The notes beneath the pieces were generated by a model. The model ran no database searches, was not told the DNA's origin, and saw only the letters and a list, made by a program, of their open reading frames with translations. The position numbers were made by a program, and so were the translations under genes. From positions 124,001 through 188,000 of the forward strand of contig NZ_JAGIOD010000001.1 in NCBI RefSeq assembly GCF_017876545.1: a stretch of 64,000 bases of DNA, given 5' to 3'. Each line of letters starts with the position of its first letter. Within the stretch, counting starts at the first letter, position 1. This document shows positions 1 through 6,103 of this stretch, one piece after another. The stretch is from Brachybacterium sacelli (lineage in GTDB: Bacteria > Actinomycetota > Actinomycetes > Actinomycetales > Dermabacteraceae).

Positions 1-2
1 AG

Positions 3-398
3 ATCGAGACAGTGCTCGAGCCCGACGGTCGCAAGGGGCATTGGGTCTCACTGGATGACGAGCTGCTGGCGGCCCTCGGGGCGGGCGACGGCGACGAGGT
101 CACCTTCGAGCTGACCTCCACCAAGGACTGGCCCGAGCCGGAGGTGCCGGAGGATCTGGCCTCCGCTCTCGAGCAGGCGCCCGATATCGAGGAGACCTGG
201 ACGGGCATCACCTCGATGGCCCGCTGGGAGTGGGTGCGCTGGGTGGGCGCGACGAAGAATCCCGATACCCGCGCGAAGCGGGTCGACGTCTCGATCGACA
301 AGATGCGCGGCGGCAAGCGTCGGCCGTGCTGTTTCGACCTGGCCTCCTGCACCGATCCCGAGCTGGCCAAGAGCGGGAAGCTCATCGGACTGGAGTGA
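3..398 (+). CDS. YdeI/OmdA-like DUF1905 protein (5' truncated by window edge)
   Basis: The reading frame is open at the left edge, so the N-terminus is missing. The visible part starts in a DUF1905-like beta-barrel segment (G-K/R-G-x-W, then GDEVTFEL) and continues into the YdeI/OmpD-associated helical segment (VPEDLASALEQAP, W-x-x-x-x-x-x-x-RW...AT-K-x-P-x-TR-x-KR). That order is typical of the family often called bacteriocin-protection or YdeI proteins; its biochemical role is not established. A GTG at position 12 could serve as an internal start, but homology appears to continue upstream of it. The gene ends shortly before a strong hairpin and converges on the secreted-protein gene. Confidence 0.7.
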   Translation: METVLEPDGRKGHWVSLDDELLAALGAGDGDEVTFELTSTKDWPEPEVPEDLASALEQAPDIEETWTGITSMARWEWVRWVGATKNPDTRAKRVDVSIDKMRGGKRRPCCFDLASCTDPELAKSGKLIGLE

Positions 399-530
399 GG
401 CCGCGGGCTCAGCTGACGCACGGTCCCGCACTGCTGCCGGCGCTCGTTGCCCGTGCTGCGTGCCCGCGCTACGCGGCCGGCCGGCGTCGACGCCCGCACT
501 CGCTCACGGTGCGATGCGGCCGGCTCGATC

Positions 531-556
531 GCGGTGCCGCGACCGCGCGGCACCGC
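531..556. terminator. Bidirectional hairpin terminator
   Basis: A perfect 11-bp inverted repeat (GCGGTGCCGCG, 531-541, and its complement, 546-556) encloses the loop ACCG between two convergent genes. There is no U-tract, as is common for actinobacterial terminators. The rest of the gap (399-530) is very GC-rich and holds nothing else I can name. Confidence 0.6.
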
Positions 557-563
557 CGGCGAC

Positions 564-1181
564 TCAGTCGTTCAGCCCGCACTCGCCATCGTCGTCGGCA
601 GTCAGGCCCATGTCCTTGGCCCGACCGTCCTCGCCGATGGCGAAGATGTAATGCGCCTGGGAGTTCCCGGGCGCCGGTGCGGTGTAGAGCGGCGTGGGGC
701 CTGTCTTGTCGACCGTGTACCGGTCGTAACCGGCCTCGATCTGCTCGGTGGTGGACCCCTCCTCGTCGTCCACCGAGCCCATCGTGATCCCCTCCGGCGT
801 CTGGCTGTTCTCGGTGCCGGGGATGTTCACGACGCCGCGCGTCGGTGAGACCACGACGCCCGCGCCCGGGTTCTGCGCGCCCTCGTCGGGGTCCAGGTAG
901 TACCAGGCGCAGTCGCCGATCTCCTGCCGGTCGGTGAGCAGGCCGGTGGCGACGGCGTCATCCTCCGACATGCCGAGTTCGAGCGCCTTATAGCCGTCCG
1001 GCCCGAGAGTGGCTGCACCGACGGTGGCGGGCGTCGTCCCGTTCGTGCCGGCGGCTGCCTCGGCCGTGCCGCCGGTGTCGGCCCGAGCGGCCGTCGGTGC
1101 GAGGACCAGAACTGCGATACCGGCCGTGGTCAGGGCCGGGGTGAGAGTCCGTCGCAGCAGGTGAGTGCGTGCGATGACCAT
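564..1181 (-). CDS. Small secreted protein of unknown function
   Basis: A 205-residue protein with a clear Sec signal peptide: basic start, hydrophobic core LTTAGIAVLVLAP, cleavage near ARA-DT. The mature part has an Ala/Gly/Thr-rich linker and then a compact domain with a GYKALELGMSEDDAVATGLL segment, a pattern common in small actinobacterial extracytoplasmic proteins and reminiscent of BamE/SmpA-like modules. Two cysteines (DCAWYYL and near the C-terminus, ECGLND) could form a disulfide. I chose the ATG at 1181 because GAAGGGA lies 7 nt upstream; a longer frame would add ten residues in front of the signal. Function is unknown. Confidence 0.7.
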   Translation of the reverse strand: MVIARTHLLRRTLTPALTTAGIAVLVLAPTAARADTGGTAEAAAGTNGTTPATVGAATLGPDGYKALELGMSEDDAVATGLLTDRQEIGDCAWYYLDPDEGAQNPGAGVVVSPTRGVVNIPGTENSQTPEGITMGSVDDEEGSTTEQIEAGYDRYTVDKTGPTPLYTAPAPGNSQAHYIFAIGEDGRAKDMGLTADDDGECGLND

Positions 1182-1364
1182 GATGCATCCCTTCGTAGTG
1201 ATCCAGAGCACGTTCCATCGTCACCGATGCGCGTCGCGGAGGCAAGGGACCGACGAGGCCCCTGGGCACGAGGGCCGCGCCCGGCTCTGCGACATCGGGG
1301 CGTCATCGCGCCTCGGCACCACGCCGCCCGGCCTCGCCTCAGCAGCTTCGCCGTTGCCCGGCCC

Positions 1365-1370
1365 TACCCT
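1365..1370 (+). promoter_or_regulatory. -10 box of a leaderless patatin-like gene
   Basis: TACCCT ends exactly 6 nt before the ATG at 1377, and no Shine-Dalgarno is present. This is the geometry of a leaderless actinobacterial transcript. The -35 region is not recognisable. Confidence 0.35.
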
Positions 1371-1376
1371 GGCGCC

Positions 1377-2432
1377 ATGGCCGACGCGCACTCCCCCACG
1401 TCCGCATCCGACGCCGCCGGCACCCAGCGGGTGGACCTGGTCCTGGAAGGCGGCGGGGTCAAGGGGATCGCCCTGGCCGGCGCCCTCGAGGTCCTCGAGG
1501 AGCGGGGCTACCGCGTCAACCGGGTCGCCGGCTCATCCGCCGGCGCGATCGCCGGGGCGCTGAGCACTGCCGGGATCTCGGGGGCGACGATGGTGAAGAT
1601 CCTGCGGGAGACCGACTACCGGCGCTTCAAGGACGGCCCGTTCTACACCCGGTTCCTGCTCGGCAAGGCCCTGAGCATCCTGTTGCACAACGGCATCCAC
1701 CGCGGGGACTACCTCACCAGCTGGCTGCAGCAGCAGCTGACCACCCATGGCCGCCCCGACGGCACCGGCACCTTCTCCGACCTGCTGTACCGCGACCCGG
1801 AACCGGGGCTCGAGCAGGAGGACGACACGCAGTTCCGCCTGGTGCTGACGGCCTCCGACCTCTCCGCCGGTCGTCTGCGGTTCCTCCCGGAGGACGCCGA
1901 CGACCTCGGGAGATCACCTGAGCAGCTGACCGTGCTCGAGGCGGTGCGGGCCTCGATGTCGATCCCGGTGTTCTTCCGCCCCGTGCGGTGGAGGACGGCG
2001 ACGGGGAAGTCGGCGTGGCTGGTCGACGGGGGGCTGCTGTCGAACTTCCCGGTCTCGGTGTTCGACCGTCCCGAAGGGCAGGAGCCGCGCTGGCCCACCT
2101 TCGGCATCAAGCTCTCCGCGCGACCGGAGACGCACCTCGGCGTCGTCAACAAGATCTCGGGGCCGCTGAGCTTCGCCAAGGCAGTCGTGGACACGGTCAC
2201 AGGCTTCTACGACCGCATGCACATCGAGTCCTCGCATTCCCGTGCCCGCACGATCTTCATCGACACCGATGCGGTGCGTCCGGCGGAGTTCGACCTCTCC
2301 GACGAGGACCAGGAGATGCTCTACCGCAAGGGCAGACAGGCGACGGAGGACTTCCTCGACGGCGCCGCCGGCCAGGAGGCGTGGGACTTCCCGCAGTACA
2401 TCTCCAGGTACCGATCACCCCACAGCCGGTAA
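1377..2432 (+). CDS. Patatin-like phospholipase
   Basis: A 351-residue cytoplasmic serine acyl hydrolase of the patatin/RssA type, expected to cleave acyl esters of phospholipids or lysophospholipids. The glycine-rich oxyanion loop GGGVKG is at residues 25-30, the nucleophile elbow G-S-S-A-G puts Ser54 as catalytic serine, and the dyad aspartate is Asp217 in the D-G-G motif followed by LLSNFPV. No signal peptide or membrane segment is visible. The open frame extends 72 codons further upstream, but homology begins at the ATG at 1377, which sits 6 nt behind a TACCCT box, suggesting a leaderless mRNA. It is divergent from the secreted-protein gene and converges on hepT. Confidence 0.88.
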   Translation: MADAHSPTSASDAAGTQRVDLVLEGGGVKGIALAGALEVLEERGYRVNRVAGSSAGAIAGALSTAGISGATMVKILRETDYRRFKDGPFYTRFLLGKALSILLHNGIHRGDYLTSWLQQQLTTHGRPDGTGTFSDLLYRDPEPGLEQEDDTQFRLVLTASDLSAGRLRFLPEDADDLGRSPEQLTVLEAVRASMSIPVFFRPVRWRTATGKSAWLVDGGLLSNFPVSVFDRPEGQEPRWPTFGIKLSARPETHLGVVNKISGPLSFAKAVVDTVTGFYDRMHIESSHSRARTIFIDTDAVRPAEFDLSDEDQEMLYRKGRQATEDFLDGAAGQEAWDFPQYISRYRSPHSR

Positions 2433-2452
2433 GTCCGGCGGGGCCGATCGTC

Positions 2453-2788
2453 TCAGGAGCGTCGTGCACGCTCCAGTAGCCGTCCGACGGCCATGTCGAG
2501 TGGCTCGAGATCCTTGTCGATCACCGCTTGGATGACCTCCGGATTCGTGACGAAGTAGTGGTGTGCCAGGAAGTCCCGCATACCCGCGACGGCTCGCCAT
2601 GGGATGTCCGGTTCCGAGCTCGTGACCTCCTCACTGAGCGACTTCACCGCTTCGCCGACTTCCAGCAGTCTCATGGCAACCGCATCCATGACGATCTCGA
2701 CGGAGATCGGCCCGTACTGCAGGTGGGAGCGGATCGAGGTGATCGCTGTTGCGATGTCGTCCAGGAGGTCGGCGTCGGAGCGTCTCAC
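2453..2788 (-). CDS. hepT: HepT-like ribonuclease toxin (DUF86)
   Basis: A 111-residue all-helical protein of the HepT/DUF86 family, the toxin of HepT/MntA type VII toxin-antitoxin pairs. The HEPN nuclease signature R-x4-H-x-Y is intact (Arg71, His76, Tyr78 in the RDFLAHHY segment). In studied systems the partner nucleotidyltransferase AMPylates the tyrosine of this motif and so silences the RNase. The start codon overlaps the mntA stop by 4 bp, so the two are translationally coupled with the antitoxin first. The gene converges on the patatin gene with a 20-bp gap. Confidence 0.85.
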   Translation of the reverse strand: MRRSDADLLDDIATAITSIRSHLQYGPISVEIVMDAVAMRLLEVGEAVKSLSEEVTSSEPDIPWRAVAGMRDFLAHHYFVTNPEVIQAVIDKDLEPLDMAVGRLLERARRS

Positions 2789-3114
2789 AGCGGTACCAGA
2801 TCCGTCATGGCATGGGAACGCACACGGTCCTTCAGCCCGCTCCGCGGGACGAGATCAACCGGCACCCCGAGGAGGTCCTCCAACTCGAACTGAATTCCGA
2901 TGATGTCGATCAGGCTGATCCCCGCCGGAAGGTCCACCAGGATGTCGACGTCACTTCCCTCGTGGTCATCACCACGAGCAGTGCTGCCGAAAACCTCAGG
3001 GGCAGAGATGCGGTGCTCACTCAGCACCCTGCGTATCTCAGCACGATGCGCTGCCACCCGCCGGCCCGAGGGGCCGCCGAGCGGCTTCCGTCCCACGGCA
3101 GCAGTCTCAGTCAT
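2785..3114 (-). CDS. mntA: MntA-like antitoxin nucleotidyltransferase
   Basis: A 109-residue minimal nucleotidyltransferase. The GS-x10-D-x-D motif is complete: Gly43-Ser44, then Asp55 and Asp57 in EGSDVDIL. In the known family it transfers AMP from ATP onto HepT and neutralises the toxin. The C-terminal part (FELEDLLGVPVDLVPRSGLK) matches the usual MntA fold, including the third acidic residue in the VDLV strand. It leads the two-gene operon. The ATG has no Shine-Dalgarno but lies 6 nt after a near-consensus TAGAAT box, so translation is probably leaderless. A short N-terminal extension (about 20 residues) precedes the core. Confidence 0.85.
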   Translation of the reverse strand: MTETAAVGRKPLGGPSGRRVAAHRAEIRRVLSEHRISAPEVFGSTARGDDHEGSDVDILVDLPAGISLIDIIGIQFELEDLLGVPVDLVPRSGLKDRVRSHAMTDLVPL

Positions 3115-3120
3115 GTACCG

Positions 3121-3149
3121 ATTCTACTGGGCAAACTCCCTTCGGGCAG
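3121..3149 (-). promoter_or_regulatory. mntA-hepT promoter (leaderless)
   Basis: On the minus strand TAGAAT (3126-3121) is followed by 6 nt and then the mntA ATG at 3114. A weak -35 candidate, CTGCCC, lies 17 bp upstream. The predicted transcription start coincides with the start codon. Confidence 0.45.
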
Positions 3150-3203
3150 ATCTCCCCGTGCATCACGATGGAAACCGCCGCCCCTCGCTTCGCGCCGCGA
3201 CTG

Positions 3204-3680
3204 CTACTGCGACGCCAGCGCCTGCGGCGAGGAGGTCTTGAGCATGGTGTTCGCCCAGGCGATCTGCCGGAGAGTCTGGGGATGGCACTGCGAGGCCAGG
3301 TCCAGCAGCGTCCTCTCGTGGGCGGCCTGAGCGTGCTGGGCGAGCATCTCCCAGTCCAACGATGCACCCGAGGCGCGCAGGAGCAGCTCGCGGAAATCCT
3401 CCAGCAGTCCCAGCGGGGTGCCGGGCTCGACCCCGGCGCCCTGGACCGTGGCGTCATGGTCCTCGGAGTCCTCCTCGAGCGCGGTGAGGTCCAGGTCCTG
3501 CTCGGCGGCGACAGCGGCCAGGTGCTCACGGTTGCTGCGCGAGAGCTCCAGAAGATCGATCGAGACGTGCCGTACCTCGTGCTCGGCCGGGTGGCGTTCG
3601 AGAAGCGCCTGGAGGTGCGCGATCACCGCGCCCTCGGCCCGGTAGGTCTTCTCCAGCACGTATCGCAGGCCCGCCTTCAT
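3204..3680 (-). CDS. Small helical (ferritin-like?) partner of the molybdopterin oxidoreductase
   Basis: A 158-residue protein that by composition is almost entirely alpha-helical, rich in Glu, His and Leu, with no signal peptide and no membrane segment. Repeated acidic/His-bearing helices (AEGAVIAHLQALLERHPAEHE, SRSNREHL, AQHAQAAHE) suggest a four-helix bundle of ferritin-like or DUF892 type, but I cannot align the metal ligands of a specific family. Its start overlaps the stop of the molybdopterin oxidoreductase by 4 bp (ATGA), so the two are almost certainly made together. Plausible roles are a subunit, a chaperone or a metal/redox partner; none is shown by the sequence. Confidence 0.6.
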   Translation of the reverse strand: MKAGLRYVLEKTYRAEGAVIAHLQALLERHPAEHEVRHVSIDLLELSRSNREHLAAVAAEQDLDLTALEEDSEDHDATVQGAGVEPGTPLGLLEDFRELLLRASGASLDWEMLAQHAQAAHERTLLDLASQCHPQTLRQIAWANTMLKTSSPQALASQ

Positions 3681-6013
3681 GACGTCACCTTCTCCAGCCG
3701 GGCCGCGCTCAGCTTGAACAGCGGCTGCTTGGAGACGGGGTCCCAGTCGGTCACGGTCGTCTCGTTGGCGGCGGTCCCCTGGGCCGCCGAGGCGGGTCCG
3801 GCGGGGTGGTCGGAGTCCCAGTAGCCGTAGTGGAAGGGGACGAAGACGACCCCGGTGCGGCAGGTGCCTATCCGCACCTCGCCCCGGAGGCTGCCGCGAG
3901 CCGTGACGACTTCCGCTTGGTCTCCGCTGCTGAGGTCGTGCTCCGCGGCGTCCTGCGGGGCCAGTTCCACCCAGACCTGCGGGGCGGCGTCGTTCAGCGC
4001 CGGTGCGCGAGCGGTCTTGGTGCGGGTGTGGAAGTGGAAGATGGTGCGCCCGGTGATCAGGTGCAGCGGGAAGTCGTCGTCGACCTCCTCATGGGCCGGG
4101 GTGTAGGCGGCCCCCTTCAGCAGTGCCTTGCCCTGGGGGTTCAGCGCCTCATAGGTGGTGGCCTCGACGGAGGCGCCGGTGCCGAGGTCACGGCCGTAGG
4201 TTTCGCAGTTCGCGGGTGCGGCCCAGAACTCGCCCTCGAGGTAGAGCCGTTCGGTGCCGTCGGGATGTTCGGCGGTGCAGGGCCATTGGATGCCGCCGCG
4301 TTCACGCAGCAGTGCGTAGCTCATCCCGCTGTAGTCGCAGGGTCGGCCGGCGCTGCAGCGCTTCCATGCCTCGAAGGCCGATTCCGGGTCGTGCCAGTGC
4401 ACGAGCGGCTCGCCGTCGCGGTCGCGCAGGTCCATGCGGCGGGCGAAGTCGCAGAAGATGTCGAGATCGGAGCGAGCCTGCCCGGGTGGGGCGACGGCCT
4501 GCTGGGAGAGGTGGACGGTGCGGTCGGCATTGGTGAAGGTGCCCGTCTTCTCGCCCCAGGTCGCCGCAGGCAGCACGACGTCGGCCAGAGCGGTGGTCTC
4601 GGTGGGGAAGATGTCCTGGGCGACCACGAAGAGGTTCTCGTCGGCCAGGATCGTGCGGATCCTGGCGAGCTCGGGCAGGGAGACGGCCGGGTTGGTGGCC
4701 GAGATCCACAGGAAGGTCAGCGAGCCCTGCTCGGCGAAGCGGAACATCTGCATCGCATGCGTGGAGGGCCCGAAGTGCGGCACCCGCAGCGGGTCGACGT
4801 TCCACACCTCGGCGAGCTGGTCAATGTGCTCGTCGTTCTGCCAGTTCCGGAACCCCGGCAGGTCGCCGTTCGCGCCGCACTCGCGGGTGTTCTGCGCGGT
4901 GGGTTGCCCGTTCATCTGCAGCACCCCGCAGCCGGGCCGGCCCAGCATGCCGCGCAGCAGCACGAGGTTGTTGACCTGCACTGCGGCGGCGGTGGCCTGG
5001 TGGGACTGGTAGAAGCCCTGCAGCACGGTGGTCAGCAACCGTTCGGAGCCGCCGAGCAGTTCGGCGGCGGCGGTGATCTCGGCGGCAGCCAGTCCGCAGA
5101 TCTCCGCCGCCCACTGCGAGGTGCAGCCGGAGACCTGCGCGGCCAGCTTCTCGTAGCCGACGGTGTGGCTGTGGACGTAGTCGCGATCGACGTGGCCACG
5201 AGCGATGGTCTCGTGCACGAGGGCGTTCAGCAGGGCGAGGTTCGTGCCCGGGCGCGGCGCGAGGTGGACGGTGGCGTGCTCGGCGACGGGGGTGGTCCGG
5301 GGATCGACGACCAGCAGCTGCGGCGGAGCCTCCCCGGCCAGGCGGTCCAGGATCCGCATCCACAGCACCGGCTGGGTCGCGGCGGCGTTGTGGCCGAACA
5401 GGGCGATGACGTCGGCGTGGTCGACGTCGGTGTAGGAGGCGGGCTGGCCGTCGCTGCCGAAGCTCTCCTTGAGCGCCTCCCCGGCGGTCGCGGTGCACAG
5501 CCGCGTGTTGCCGTCGAGGTGATTGGTGCCCAGACCTGCGCGGGCGAGGGTGGCCAATGTGTAGTACTCCTCGGCGAACAGCTGGCCGCTGGTGTAGAAG
5601 CCGATCGACCGCGGGCCCTTCGTCTCCATCTCCCGTCGGCAGCGCGCCACGACGGTGTCCATCGCGGTGTCCCAGTCCGTCTCGACCAGCTCGCCGTCGC
5701 GGCGCACCAGCGGGACGGTCAAGCGGTCGGCGGAGCTGTTCGCGGTCCAGGCATGGAGGTCCTTGATGTCCAGGCGGCCGTGGTTGACGCGGTCCTCGGC
5801 GCGACCGCGGACCCCGACGATACGGCCGTCGGCCACCGCGATGTCCATGGCATCGCCGTTGGAGTGCAGGAGGGAAGCGGTGGGCACCCACTGCTCGACG
5901 TCGGCGGGCGTGATGCCCTCTTCGTAGTGCTCGTCGACCCGCACGGGCCAGGTTCCGCCGCTGCGGTACGGGGTGCGCCGACCCCAGAGATCATCGATTC
6001 GGCTGCCTGCCAT
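3677..6013 (-). CDS. Molybdopterin oxidoreductase lacking the N-terminal Fe-S cysteines
   Basis: A 778-residue member of the DMSO-reductase/formate dehydrogenase/nitrate reductase superfamily. The core is complete: MGD-binding segments, an N-T-R-L-C motif (Cys173) at the site of the Mo-ligating cysteine of Nap/Nas-type enzymes, and a C-terminal MopB-binding barrel (HLITGRT...). Related enzymes begin with a 4Fe-4S motif of the form C-x2-C-x3-C; here the equivalent stretch reads A-S-L-L-H-S-N-G-D (Ser47, His50, Asp54) and has no cysteine. There is no Tat signal, so it should be cytoplasmic. RBS GAGGAG precedes the ATG. Substrate unknown. It overlaps the downstream helical protein gene and has its own promoter. 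Confidence 0.85.
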   Translation of the reverse strand: MAGSRIDDLWGRRTPYRSGGTWPVRVDEHYEEGITPADVEQWVPTASLLHSNGDAMDIAVADGRIVGVRGRAEDRVNHGRLDIKDLHAWTANSSADRLTVPLVRRDGELVETDWDTAMDTVVARCRREMETKGPRSIGFYTSGQLFAEEYYTLATLARAGLGTNHLDGNTRLCTATAGEALKESFGSDGQPASYTDVDHADVIALFGHNAAATQPVLWMRILDRLAGEAPPQLLVVDPRTTPVAEHATVHLAPRPGTNLALLNALVHETIARGHVDRDYVHSHTVGYEKLAAQVSGCTSQWAAEICGLAAAEITAAAELLGGSERLLTTVLQGFYQSHQATAAAVQVNNLVLLRGMLGRPGCGVLQMNGQPTAQNTRECGANGDLPGFRNWQNDEHIDQLAEVWNVDPLRVPHFGPSTHAMQMFRFAEQGSLTFLWISATNPAVSLPELARIRTILADENLFVVAQDIFPTETTALADVVLPAATWGEKTGTFTNADRTVHLSQQAVAPPGQARSDLDIFCDFARRMDLRDRDGEPLVHWHDPESAFEAWKRCSAGRPCDYSGMSYALLRERGGIQWPCTAEHPDGTERLYLEGEFWAAPANCETYGRDLGTGASVEATTYEALNPQGKALLKGAAYTPAHEEVDDDFPLHLITGRTIFHFHTRTKTARAPALNDAAPQVWVELAPQDAAEHDLSSGDQAEVVTARGSLRGEVRIGTCRTGVVFVPFHYGYWDSDHPAGPASAAQGTAANETTVTDWDPVSKQPLFKLSAARLEKVTS

Positions 6014-6046
6014 CGCTGCTCCTCGTCGAGTCCGCTGCCGCCCTCG

Positions 6047-6075
6047 ACGCTAGGCAGGCGGTTCCGGCCCCACAA
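6047..6075 (-). promoter_or_regulatory. Promoter of the molybdopterin oxidoreductase operon
   Basis: On the minus strand TTGTGG (6075-6070), 17 bp, TAGCGT (6052-6047). The predicted start lies about 30 nt before the RBS and ATG at 6013, so this operon can be transcribed independently of the upstream PEP-utilising enzyme gene. Confidence 0.45.
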
Positions 6076-6103
6076 GGGTCGGGACCGAACGGAAGGCGCG
6101 CCC

